DNA from: Clostridium cadaveris
GTDB taxonomy: Bacteria > Bacillota > Clostridia > Clostridiales > Clostridiaceae
Direction of reading: 5' to 3'
NCBI RefSeq assembly: GCF_020911725.1
Contig: NZ_CP076620.1
Coordinates: 3,399,001-3,463,000 of the forward strand
DNA: 64,000 bases
Part shown: positions 38,418-46,781 of the stretch, in pieces
How positions within the stretch are numbered: position 1 is the first letter of the stretch
Layout: each line of letters opens with the position of its first letter
The notes under the pieces: model-generated
Told to the model about the DNA's origin: nothing
What the model saw: the letters and a program-made list of their open reading frames with translations, nothing else
The model's database searches: none
Translations under genes and position numbers: made by a program

Positions 38418-39875
38418 TTACTCATAATCCGCAATTTTAAGAGCCTTAGCAACTCTTTTTCCAAATTCAGGACAAGCTTTAGTAAAATTACCTATAGCTC
38501 TAATTTGAATTTCTTCATTAACTTGCCATAAATCACTTGCTATATTATCTACAAGGTGATTTTTTTCCATTTCTGTCATAGCGTTATACCTATCTCCAGC
38601 TTGTTTAAAATCATCAGTGTCTGGTATGACTTTTCTTTCAACTTTTCCAGCCACATACTCTGAAGGTATAATCATTCCTTTGGCTTCTTTTGGATTCCCA
38701 TCATCTAAAGTGTTTGGATTATAGTTTACTGTTCCTGACTTTGCAAAGTATCTCATAGATCCATCTTGCATATTATTGTTCACTGAACACTTAGGTCTAT
38801 TAATTGGAAGCTGTACAAAATTTGTACCTATTCTATATCTTTGTGTATCAGTATAAGAAAAAATTCTTCCTTGAAGTAGCTTATCTGCAGACAATTCTAT
38901 TCCTGGAACAACATTTGCTGGACAAAAAGCTGCCTGTTCCACTTCAGCAAAAAAATTTTCAGGTGCTTTATCTAGGACAAGTTTTCCAACTTTCATCAAT
39001 GGGAATTTCTCCTCTGGCCATACTTTCGTCGCATCTAATGGATCAAAATCAAGTTTATAATTTTCTTTTGTATCCATAAGCTGTACTAAAAGTTCATATT
39101 CTACCGTCTCACCTTTCTCCAAGGTGTCATATAAATCTTTTGTTGCAACATCAGGATCGGCTCCAGCTAAAAATTCTGCTTCTTTTCTATCTATAGTTTC
39201 AATTCCTAAAGCTGGTTTCCAATGATATTTTACAAATCTTCTTTCGCCCTTATCATTTAACCAAATGTATGTGTTAACCCCGAAGCCTTCAATTCTTCTA
39301 TAGCTTTTTATTGTTCCTCTATCTGAGTATACCCACGTTATCATATGAGTTGTTTCAGGCATACTGGAGAAGAAATCCCATACTCTATTCTGGTCAATAA
39401 TATTAGTATCTGGTGCTGGTTTAAGTGCGTGAATTAAGTCAGGAAACTTTATAGCATCTCTTATAAAAAATACTGGTATATCATTACCTGCTAAATCATA
39501 ATTTCCATCTTTTGTGTAGAACTTTACTGCAAATCCTCTAGGGTCTCTTGCAGTATCTGCTGATCCTTTAGAGCCTATTACTGTAGAAAATCTTACAAAC
39601 ACAGGAGTTTTTTCATCTGGATTTTGTAAAAACTTAGCTATAGTATAATGTTTCATAGGCCTGTAAACTTGAAAATATCCATAAGCTCCTGCACCTTTTG
39701 CATGTACAACTCTCTCTGGAATCCTCTCTCTATCAAATTGAGCTAATTTTTCTATAAGCTGTATATCTTGAAGCAAAACAGATCCTCTATCTCCAACAGT
39801 CAATGAATTTTGATCGTTCATTATTGGAGCCCCTTCATTGGTTGTTAAAAAATTTTTATTTTCATAATCCCTCAT
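38418..39875 (-). CDS. katA: Catalase (haem, monofunctional)
   Basis: 485 residues. Breaks down hydrogen peroxide. Distal His58 in RVVHAKGAGAYGYF, the Ser/Asn pocket (RFSTVIGSKGSADTARDPRG; NDIPVFFIRDA) and the proximal haem ligand Tyr in GRIFSYTDTQRYRIG are all present. The ATG at 39875 is chosen because TTGGAGG lies just upstream; a TTG four codons earlier overlaps it. A PerR box 23 bases upstream indicates peroxide-induced expression. A catalase needs haem, which few strict anaerobes make in quantity, so its activity may depend on haem supply. Confidence 0.95.
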   Translation of the reverse strand: MRDYENKNFLTTNEGAPIMNDQNSLTVGDRGSVLLQDIQLIEKLAQFDRERIPERVVHAKGAGAYGYFQVYRPMKHYTIAKFLQNPDEKTPVFVRFSTVIGSKGSADTARDPRGFAVKFYTKDGNYDLAGNDIPVFFIRDAIKFPDLIHALKPAPDTNIIDQNRVWDFFSSMPETTHMITWVYSDRGTIKSYRRIEGFGVNTYIWLNDKGERRFVKYHWKPALGIETIDRKEAEFLAGADPDVATKDLYDTLEKGETVEYELLVQLMDTKENYKLDFDPLDATKVWPEEKFPLMKVGKLVLDKAPENFFAEVEQAAFCPANVVPGIELSADKLLQGRIFSYTDTQRYRIGTNFVQLPINRPKCSVNNNMQDGSMRYFAKSGTVNYNPNTLDDGNPKEAKGMIIPSEYVAGKVERKVIPDTDDFKQAGDRYNAMTEMEKNHLVDNIASDLWQVNEEIQIRAIGNFTKACPEFGKRVAKALKIADYE

Positions 39876-39897
39876 AAATTCCTCCAAGGATTTATAA

Positions 39898-39912
39898 CTA
39901 TAATTATTATAT
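39898..39912. promoter_or_regulatory. PerR box upstream of katA
   Basis: CTATAATTATTATAT agrees with the Per box TTATAATNATTATAA at 13 of 15 positions and lies 23 bases before the katA start, where a bound PerR would block transcription. Confidence 0.75.
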
Positions 39913-40038
39913 TAATTTATAGTTATTGCTGTTACATTATTTATCATTTTTCATATATGAAAACCAATGGTATTATTTTGGTATTTGATATACAATTTTA
40001 TTTAAGAATACTTTTTATAATGTAAGGGGGACAAATTT

Positions 40039-40671
40039 ATGTATACTTGTGATTCTTGTAAACAAAATAACTGTAAAAATGGAGATATTGAAAATGCTCC
40101 TTTAAACTGCCCATGCAGATTAGAAGAAGAGCAGGAAAAAATAAAAGATCATTATAATGATGATGAGATCCTTAATATAGCACATAATTCAGCATTAGTA
40201 GAAAGTGAAGGTTACTGTCAAAAGACAAGAGTTGAAGAAATAATAGATTTTGCTCATAAATGTGGATATAAAAAAATAGGTGTTGCTTTCTGCATAGGAC
40301 TTATAAAAGAAGCCCAAATTTTCTGCTCTATACTTCGTCACCACGGATTTGAAGTTGAATCTATAGTCTGTAAGAATGGAAGCATACCAAAATCCTTTAT
40401 AAACATATCTGACTCTGAACAAGTTAGACCAGGAACTTACGAACCAATGTGCAATCCAATAGGACAAGCAATACTTCTAAATGAAGCTCACACAGATTTA
40501 AATATATTATTAGGTTTGTGCGTAGGTCATGATTCACTATTTATAAAGCACTCTGATGCTCCAATAACAGTTTTTGCAGTAAAAGACAGAGTATTATGTC
40601 ATAATCCTCTTGCTGCGATATACGGGGCTGACAAGTATTATAAATCAAAGTTGTTTGGTGGAAGCCGATAA
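40039..40671 (+). CDS. DUF1847 metal-binding protein
   Basis: 210 residues. N-terminal Cys cluster (CDSCKQNNC, then CPC at about 25) and a Rossmann-like core with GYKKIGVAFCIGLIKEAQIF, a Cys-rich MCNPIGQA and LLGLCVGHDSLF, CHNPLAAIY: the pattern of the DUF1847 family of anaerobes, predicted to bind metal or an Fe-S cluster. No known reaction. AAGGGGG precedes the ATG; own terminator. The upstream 160 bases are shared with divergent katA. Confidence 0.8.
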   Translation: MYTCDSCKQNNCKNGDIENAPLNCPCRLEEEQEKIKDHYNDDEILNIAHNSALVESEGYCQKTRVEEIIDFAHKCGYKKIGVAFCIGLIKEAQIFCSILRHHGFEVESIVCKNGSIPKSFINISDSEQVRPGTYEPMCNPIGQAILLNEAHTDLNILLGLCVGHDSLFIKHSDAPITVFAVKDRVLCHNPLAAIYGADKYYKSKLFGGSR

Positions 40672-40673
40672 AA

Positions 40674-40709
40674 AAAAGCTTTCATTGCGCAAAAGTAATG
40701 AAAGCTTTT
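40674..40709 (+). terminator. Terminator of the DUF1847 gene
   Basis: AAAAGCTTTCATT/AATGAAAGCTTTT stem of 13 bases with a 10-base loop and T-run. Confidence 0.9.
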
Positions 40710-40861
40710 TTATTTTAAATAAAACTGCACTTTCTATAACTGAATATAGTTGTTTTTTTAACTTCTATTCATAGTTCTTTGATGTTTCTATTTCAGCACA
40801 CTCCTTCAAATCTTATGGTATAATATTATTAAGGAAATACTATTATAGAGAGGAGTCTTTT

Positions 40862-41095
40862 ATGAATAGTGTTGTGATAATGGGAAAAGTATTTGGCTCT
40901 CTAGTGCTCATAGCTCTTGGAATCCCCGCCTATTATGCTATATTTCACACTGAAAGCTTTATAGACTTTTCCTACAGATTTAATTCTTATAACTATGTCG
41001 ACCCCAAACATCATACCTTGATTTTAACTAAAATAGAAGGTGTGCTATATCTCATCCTTTCTTTCATCGTACTTTTAATCTTATGGCTTTCTTAA
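40862..41095 (+). CDS. Small membrane protein
   Basis: 77 residues with a hydrophobic helix at each end (about 5-25 and 55-76) and a polar, Tyr/His-rich middle (FSYRFNSYNYVDPKHH). GAGAGGAG lies eight bases before the ATG. No family recognised. Monocistronic; ends in a hairpin shared with the convergent nagZ gene. Confidence 0.65.
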   Translation: MNSVVIMGKVFGSLVLIALGIPAYYAIFHTESFIDFSYRFNSYNYVDPKHHTLILTKIEGVLYLILSFIVLLILWLS

Positions 41096-41130
41096 TATAT
41101 TAAAATCACAAAATTAAATAGTATTATGGA

Positions 41131-41165
41131 AAAATCCATGAAGATTTGAAGTCCTCATGGATTTT
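41131..41165. terminator. Bidirectional terminator
   Basis: AAAATCCATGA/TCATGGATTTT stem with a 13-base loop, T-rich on both sides, between convergent genes. Confidence 0.8.
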
Positions 41166-41166
41166 C

Positions 41167-42369
41167 TTATTTTATCTTTTCATTTATGATTTTATTAATA
41201 TTATCGGGATTTATTTTTGTAAGAGTTTTGTCCTGAAGCTCATATTTATTTTTCAGTTTAAGGATTCTCTCTATGCTTTCATCAATTCTTTCTTCTGAGA
41301 TACTTCCTTCTTTAAGAGCCTCCTTTATAATTTCTATTATCAATCTTGTCTCTTCACAACCTTTAGAACTCACTATAACATCAACACCTGCATTTATACT
41401 TTTAATTACAGCATCTCTCAAAAGATAATTCTTCGCTATAGCTCCCATATTTATGTCATCAGTAAATATAACTCCATTATAGTTAAATTCTTTACGTAAT
41501 ATGTCCGTTGCCACTGTTTTAGACATAGTAGCTGGGTTTTTATCATCTATATTTTTTAAAACAATATGACTTACCATTATTCCATCTACTCCGTATTCAA
41601 CGGCTTTTTTAAATGGTACAAACTCAATAGTATCAAGCCTTTTTCTGTCATGATTTAAATATGGAAGCTCATAATGAGAATCTGCTTTTGTGTCTCCATG
41701 TCCCGGGAAATGTTTTACTACTGAAATTACATTACTGTCTTTTAACCCATTCATAAATTGTAAACCCATCCTGCATACTATATCCGGATTATCACCAAAA
41801 GCTCTGTCTCCTATCACTTTATTTTCTGGGTTACTGGCTATATCTAGTACTGGAGCAAAATCCAAATTAAATCCAAAGCTTTTTATAGTTTCTCCCAATA
41901 AATTTCCAATTTTATAACTAAGTTTTTCATCATCCAATTTTCCTATATTAGCTGCACTTGGAAATTTATCAATTTCTTTTGGAAGCCGTGATACCCTTCC
42001 TCCCTCTTGGTCTACTGATACAAATATAGGTACACCTCCATTAATGCTGTTTATCTCTTTTATAGAGTTAGTAAATTCTACAAGTTGATTTGAATCTTTT
42101 ATATTTGATCTAAATAGTATAATTCCACCTATATGGTATTTTTCGATAAGTTCTTTCAATTCTTCACTGACAGTTTCTCCTTGGAATCCACTTATAACAA
42201 GCTGCCCCACTTTTTCATCTAAGGTCATGGCATTAATTTGCTTCTCTATTTCCCTTTTCTCCTTTAAAGATATCAGCCAGAAAGAAATTTTATCCTTCTG
42301 GCTGATGCACAATCCTAAAAGTAGTAGAAAGAGAAGAGAAATTAAGAGAATGCATTTTCCCTTTTTCAA
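41167..42369 (-). CDS. nagZ: Beta-N-acetylhexosaminidase, glycoside hydrolase family 3
   Basis: 400 residues. N-terminal signal or membrane anchor (GKCILLISLLFLLLLGLCIS, about 4-23), then a single GH3 barrel as in NagZ. The catalytic loop KHFPGHGDTKADSHYELP holds the Asp-His acid/base pair; the nucleophile Asp is in GVIFTDDINMGAI. Removes N-acetylglucosamine from peptidoglycan fragments, here probably outside the membrane, for wall recycling. TTG start with AAGGAAGGGA in front. Last of three genes with the alcohol dehydrogenase and the TIGR00300 gene. The message carries a strong hairpin at 42272-42306 within codons about 22-33. Confidence 0.9.
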   Translation of the reverse strand: MKKGKCILLISLLFLLLLGLCISQKDKISFWLISLKEKREIEKQINAMTLDEKVGQLVISGFQGETVSEELKELIEKYHIGGIILFRSNIKDSNQLVEFTNSIKEINSINGGVPIFVSVDQEGGRVSRLPKEIDKFPSAANIGKLDDEKLSYKIGNLLGETIKSFGFNLDFAPVLDIASNPENKVIGDRAFGDNPDIVCRMGLQFMNGLKDSNVISVVKHFPGHGDTKADSHYELPYLNHDRKRLDTIEFVPFKKAVEYGVDGIMVSHIVLKNIDDKNPATMSKTVATDILRKEFNYNGVIFTDDINMGAIAKNYLLRDAVIKSINAGVDVIVSSKGCEETRLIIEIIKEALKEGSISEERIDESIERILKLKNKYELQDKTLTKINPDNINKIINEKIK

Positions 42370-42393
42370 TTCTATCCCTTCCTTAAATTCAAT

Positions 42394-43560
42394 TTATAGG
42401 GCTGACTTATATATATTTAAAACATCTTTAGTTTCTAATAATTCAAAACTTCCTATAGCTCCAAATCTAGTAGCCTGCTTTGCCATAAGTTCAAGCTTTT
42501 CTTCTCCTATTCCAACTTCTTTAAGAGTTTCTGGAATTCCTAAACTCTCTGTGAAATACTTCTTTGTCATATCTATAGCTTTATTTGCTATATCATACCT
42601 ATCTAGATTCTTATCTATATCCCATACGTTTACTCCGTACTCTACAAACTTATCTACAGTATCATCATTCAAAACATATCTCATCCAATGAGGAGTAAGT
42701 ATTGCAAGGCCTACCCCATGAGTTATATCATAAAATGCACTTAATTCATGCTCCATAGGATGAACACTCCATGCATTATTCTTTCCACAGTCTAATATTC
42801 CATTTATAGCCAAGCTTGATGCCCACATAAGATTTGCTCTTGCATCATAGTTATTAGGATCTTCCACGGCTATCTTTCCATACTTTATACAAGTTTTTAA
42901 AAGTGCTTCTGCCATTCTATCTTGAACATAAGCATTTCTCTCAGCACTGAAATATTCCTCAAATATGTGACTCATTATATCTGCTGTTCCTGCTGCTGTC
43001 TGGTTCTTTGGAACAGAGTATGTGTATTCTGGATCTAATATAGATGCCTTTGGTCTCATTCCTTCGTTAGCCATTCCAAGCTTCTCATTTGTATCCATAT
43101 TTGATATAACTGCAAATGGGTCCATCTCAGAACCAGTTGCTGATAATGTAAGAACTGATATTACAGGTAAAACTTTTGTTATCTTTGAAGTATTAGCAAC
43201 TATATCCCATGGATCTCCCTCATAATAATAGGCTGCTCCTATAGCCTTTGCACAGTCTATTGTGCTTCCTCCCCCTACAGCTAAAATGACTTCTATATTA
43301 TTTTCTCTGCAAAGCTTAGCACCTTCCCCTACAGAAGTAACTCTTGGATTTGGATCTACTCCTCCCAATTCAAATACCTCTATATCGGCTTCTTTTAAAA
43401 GTGCTATAACTTTATCATATAAGCCCATTTTTTTTATACTTCCACCGCCATAAACCATCAATACTTTGCTGCCATATTTTTTTACTGCCTCTGAAAGTTT
43501 TGATATCTGTCCTTTACCGAAATATATTTCCGTCGGTATTGAGTAATGAAAATTTCTCAT
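42394..43560 (-). CDS. Iron-containing alcohol dehydrogenase (butanol dehydrogenase type)
   Basis: 388 residues. Reduces aldehydes such as butyraldehyde to alcohols with NAD(P)H. N-terminal Rossmann-like part with VMVYGGGSIKK-type loop (VLMVYGGGSIKKMGLYD) and GGGSTIDCAKAI; iron ligands in TADIMSHIFE and HPMEHELSAFYDITHGVG. The sequence is close to the clostridial Bdh/YqhD group. NADH or NADPH preference cannot be told reliably. It lies 19 bases after the TIGR00300 gene and 24 before nagZ, on one probable transcript. Confidence 0.92.
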   Translation of the reverse strand: MRNFHYSIPTEIYFGKGQISKLSEAVKKYGSKVLMVYGGGSIKKMGLYDKVIALLKEADIEVFELGGVDPNPRVTSVGEGAKLCRENNIEVILAVGGGSTIDCAKAIGAAYYYEGDPWDIVANTSKITKVLPVISVLTLSATGSEMDPFAVISNMDTNEKLGMANEGMRPKASILDPEYTYSVPKNQTAAGTADIMSHIFEEYFSAERNAYVQDRMAEALLKTCIKYGKIAVEDPNNYDARANLMWASSLAINGILDCGKNNAWSVHPMEHELSAFYDITHGVGLAILTPHWMRYVLNDDTVDKFVEYGVNVWDIDKNLDRYDIANKAIDMTKKYFTESLGIPETLKEVGIGEEKLELMAKQATRFGAIGSFELLETKDVLNIYKSAL

Positions 43561-43579
43561 TTTTTAATCCCCCTTTGTA

Positions 43580-44665
43580 TTACTGGTCTAATAATGTTTT
43601 AACCTTAAATAGAAAATCGTGAATATTTGAAACTATAGTTGTTACCTCTAAAGTTCCTCTATCTCTAAGTTTATTTAAAACAAACTCTGAAATATCAACT
43701 GCATATATAAATACAGGTCTTACTTCTCCATTTACTACAGTGTAAGAAGGCGTTACGTTGCCTGTAGCTATAGTATGAAGCTGAGTCGCAAGGCATATAA
43801 CTGTAGTAGCCTTCCTAGTATGCTTTCTCATTGCATCTTGCGCTTCTGCCATATTAGATTTTACAGGAAGAAGTGGTCCGTCATCTCTTATAGAACCTGT
43901 AAGCACATATGGAATATTATTTTTAACACATGAATATATAACACCGTTATCTATTCCATATTCTCTTATAGCCTCCTCTATTCCTCCTGCTCTATTAATT
44001 AAATTTATCGTATCTAAGTGATGATAATGTCCATTCTTTTTGTTTTCCATTGAGGTTATATCCTGCCCTAATGCAGTATGAAACAATGCTCCTTCTAAAT
44101 CATGAGTACCAACTGCATTTCCTCCAAATATTGCATGAGCATATCCTCTATCTATTATCTCTGACATAGCTTCTCTTGATTTATCATCAAATACTGCTGC
44201 TGGTCCTAAAACCCACACTATATAGCCATTATCTTTTTCATATTTTAATAAATCACATAGCTTTTTATAATCTTTTGCGTAAGGAGTTTCTCTGGATCTT
44301 CCTGTTCTAAATCCAAAGACATCACTTGTGCTTTCTTCATCATAAAATCCTGAGGCATAAAGGTATATACCCTCACTTCCATCTTCTGTACGTCCCACAA
44401 TTACCTTATCCTTAGGTTCTAATCGTCTAAATTCCTTTGCTTCAACCTCTCCATTTTCAAGTATCACAGGAACACAATCCATTCTACTTTCTTTTATAAG
44501 CACCCAAGAGCCATTTATTTTATAATACTCTGGATACATAGAAGTCCCATGATAATTATCTGGAGCTATCCCTTTCATCTTTACTTCTTCAAATTTTACA
44601 TTTGGTGCATTCTTTAAGTCAGATCTGTTAAAGTCCGGTTCATTAAACTTAGGCATAGAAAACAA
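43580..44665 (-). CDS. TIGR00300-family protein (LOR/SDH, AgrE/ArgZ C-terminal-like)
   Basis: 361 residues. The second half matches the LOR/SDH domain that forms the C-terminal part of cyanobacterial ArgZ/AgrE and stand-alone archaeal ornithine cyclodeaminase-like proteins: GGNAVGTHDLEGALFHTALG, RAGGIEEAIREYGIDNGVIY, PYVLTGSIRDDGPLL and ATQLHTIATGN. In those proteins this part turns ornithine into proline with NAD. The first half is the associated N-terminal LOR/SDH beta domain. Activity here is inference. The TTG start is right: AGGGGG lies seven bases before it and 16 before the next ATG. First gene of the operon with the alcohol dehydrogenase and nagZ. Confidence 0.75.
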   Translation of the reverse strand: MFSMPKFNEPDFNRSDLKNAPNVKFEEVKMKGIAPDNYHGTSMYPEYYKINGSWVLIKESRMDCVPVILENGEVEAKEFRRLEPKDKVIVGRTEDGSEGIYLYASGFYDEESTSDVFGFRTGRSRETPYAKDYKKLCDLLKYEKDNGYIVWVLGPAAVFDDKSREAMSEIIDRGYAHAIFGGNAVGTHDLEGALFHTALGQDITSMENKKNGHYHHLDTINLINRAGGIEEAIREYGIDNGVIYSCVKNNIPYVLTGSIRDDGPLLPVKSNMAEAQDAMRKHTRKATTVICLATQLHTIATGNVTPSYTVVNGEVRPVFIYAVDISEFVLNKLRDRGTLEVTTIVSNIHDFLFKVKTLLDQ

Positions 44666-44749
44666 TTATATACCCCCTTATCATAAATTAATAATATTAT
44701 TTTAAACTATAACTCTATTATATCATTCCCAATAACTTTGAATAGCAAT

Positions 44750-45472
44750 CTACTTATTATAATTTTCTAAAGTATCAAAAGTATATCCTTGTTCTTTTAA
44801 GGACTTTATTATTCTTGGAAGAGCTTCCACCGTTGTTTTCTTTCCTTTAGCATCATGCATTAAAATTATGGCTTTATCTTTTCCTTTTATTTGTTTCATA
44901 ACATTATTGTATATAGATGCAGCTGATGCATGGTCTGTCATACCATCTCCAGAATCCACATCCCAATTAAAATAATGTATTCCTTTTTTTTCTAATTCAT
45001 TAGCAAGTTTTATATTAAACTGTTTACCATTTCTTTTTCTGACAACACTATTTTTTGAGCCACCAGGAAATCTAAAAAGCTTACTTGGACTTCCTGTTAT
45101 TGATTCTATAAGTTCTTGATCTTTATTGAAATTATCCCAAAATGTCTTTTCTGAAGAATATACTTTTTGAAAATCATGCTCATATGTATGATTCCCTATA
45201 GCGTTTCCTTCTTCATAAGCTCTCTTCATAAACCTTACATCTTCTTCATATATAGGTTTAATAACAAAAAATGTAGCGTGGACACCTTCACTTTTCAATA
45301 TATCAAGTACCTTTTCAGTATTTTTGCTTGGACCGTCATCAAAGGTCAAATATGCAACTTTTTCACCTTCCGATGCTTTCGCTACCTTCACATTAGTTAT
45401 ACTGGCTAAAATTCCAGCAATTATAGTTATTGCAAGAATAAAAGCATAAATTCTTATAGTAGTTTTTTTCAT
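44750..45472 (-). CDS. Polysaccharide deacetylase (NodB domain, carbohydrate esterase 4)
   Basis: 240 residues. Signal peptide or anchor (IYAFILAITIIAGILASI, about 8-26), then a NodB domain with all CE4 motifs: TFDDGPS (catalytic Asp and metal Asp), HTYEH (metal His pair), RFPGG, WDVDSGD and LMHDA. Removes acetyl groups from N-acetylglucosamine or N-acetylmuramate of peptidoglycan; the short form resembles PdaA-type enzymes of spore cortex and PgdA-type enzymes. Which substrate is used cannot be told. GGAGG precedes the ATG, and 20 bases upstream lies the stop codon of a decayed reading frame. Confidence 0.9.
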   Translation of the reverse strand: MKKTTIRIYAFILAITIIAGILASITNVKVAKASEGEKVAYLTFDDGPSKNTEKVLDILKSEGVHATFFVIKPIYEEDVRFMKRAYEEGNAIGNHTYEHDFQKVYSSEKTFWDNFNKDQELIESITGSPSKLFRFPGGSKNSVVRKRNGKQFNIKLANELEKKGIHYFNWDVDSGDGMTDHASAASIYNNVMKQIKGKDKAIILMHDAKGKKTTVEALPRIIKSLKEQGYTFDTLENYNK

Positions 45473-45494
45473 AATAAAATATACACCTCCATAT

Positions 45495-45590
45495 TTAGTC
45501 TTCTAAAATAGGGTGCATATATCTCAAGGATTTATTCATATTTTCTAATGTTTCTTTTGGAGCAAGATATATATTTGCTTCGCCATGCAA
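45495..45590 (-). pseudogene. Remnant of the 3' end of a gene
   Basis: A 31-codon frame reading ...HGEANIYLAPKETLENM and ending YMHPILED stops 20 bases before the deacetylase start. It has no ribosome site, and a stop codon lies three codons further upstream. Composition looks coding. It appears to be the C-terminal tail of a gene whose body was lost; family not recognised. Confidence 0.35.
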
Positions 45591-45623
45591 TGATAATTAT
45601 GGATTTTCAAAAAATAAATAACA

Positions 45624-45656
45624 GCCCCTAAAGGAATTTAGAGGCCCTTATTTTTT
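45624..45656. terminator. Probable terminator
   Basis: GCCCCTAAA-GGAA-TTTAGAGGC with one mismatch, followed on the plus strand by CCTTATTTTTT; the minus strand also has T-rich sequence after it. Confidence 0.5.
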
Positions 45657-46308
45657 ATATAAAATATTTTCTATAGGCTTTCACTTCCCTATCCTTTTAT
45701 TGCACAACTGCACAAACTTCACGATGCTGCAGTTGATTTTGCAAAAGTATTTAAGCCTTAGTTTAGCTGAACATTATATGACTTTATATATAATAATACT
45801 GAGGCAGCCGAGACTCTAAAGGCCGTGGTCCTGCCTTAACGTGTCATTGAATCCAGCTTCATTTGTGCCTGCTCTCATTACCATGGGGTAATACACCTTC
45901 CCATAAAATTTTATGGATCTTTCTCAATACCTAGAGCTTCACATTAAAATCAAAACTATCTCTCATATACCTCTGCTTAAAACAACATTTTTCTATAGGT
46001 ATATTTTCCTGACAAACCATAATAGTTATAATAAAACTCCATATGAACTTTGGTCTATTTACAGCACGCCAATTTGGGTATGCTTTATCCAAAATTATTT
46101 TTATACCACATCATAAAGTTTTATTTTCCTCTCACCTACTATCTCAAAAATAGTCATTCCTAGGATTAAATTTAAACTTTAAGCCTTTTACCTATTGAAG
46201 TAATGGTCTATATATATTAAATAAAGCGCTTCATGGACTTTCATTTGACTTCATTCTAACTCACAACTTAATTATTTTCAATATTTTTCCATAAAAACAT
46301 TTAGACAT

Positions 46309-46611
46309 TTATTTTATTTTATTCTTAATACCGTCATGTAAATACTTTAGATGAGTAATATCTACACCTTCATCCTCTAAAGTTTGTAATCTCTTCTCAA
46401 CCTTTGTCATAGTATCTTGTGCTTCATCATAATCCTTAGCTTTTATACATGCACTTGTATACTGCAATAAATAATCTACCTTCATAACTAATTCAGCTAG
46501 ATCCTGCCTTTCCTCATTTGCTAAATGTAATATCATTGCATATATCTTTGCTGATGATTTTTTCTTTGCTTCCTTTAACATATCATTATTTGCACTAGTC
46601 TTCTTTGCCAT
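46309..46611 (-). CDS. Conserved helical protein of unknown function
   Basis: 100 residues, strongly charged and helical, no signal or membrane segment. N-terminus MAKKTSANNDMLKEAKKKSS, middle LAELVMKVDYLLQYTSACI, C-terminal helix with AQDTMTKVEKRLQTLEDEG. TPR-like amphipathic helices are possible (KAKDYDEAQDTM) but not enough for a family call. GGAGG lies seven bases before the ATG. Monocistronic. Confidence 0.65.
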   Translation of the reverse strand: MAKKTSANNDMLKEAKKKSSAKIYAMILHLANEERQDLAELVMKVDYLLQYTSACIKAKDYDEAQDTMTKVEKRLQTLEDEGVDITHLKYLHDGIKNKIK

Positions 46612-46781
46612 TCTTATTCCTCCATAAAATTTTCATCTTAAATTACATATAATTTCATTATGATTTCCATTTTTAATAAAATTTATCCTCATGATTTATT
46701 TATTATAAAAAATAAGAAGCTATAACAAGACTAAAATCAATTTTTAAAAAAGTTTTAATCTCATTACGCTCCTATAATTTA

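Larger units (their letters stand above)
45473..46308. other. 835-base island without a convincing gene
   Basis: Holds, in order: a 31-codon gene remnant (45495-45590, minus), an inverted repeat/terminator (45624-45656), AT-rich sequence, a GC-rich block (45801-45900; 51 of 100 bases are G or C by my count, in a background far lower) and about 400 AT-rich bases with broken frames. The block can form GGCAG/CTGCC (45803-45835), ATTACC/GGTAAT (45877-45892) and the 16-base palindrome CCATAAAATTTTATGG (45901-45916). It may be an unrecognised structured RNA or the remains of a mobile element; an ORF at 45913-46116 has no ribosome site and looks non-coding. Confidence 0.5.

Noticed and set aside
45913-46116. 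67-codon ORF in the gene-free island
   Set aside because: No ribosome site, amino acid pattern unlike a protein, and it starts in a palindrome; probably chance.
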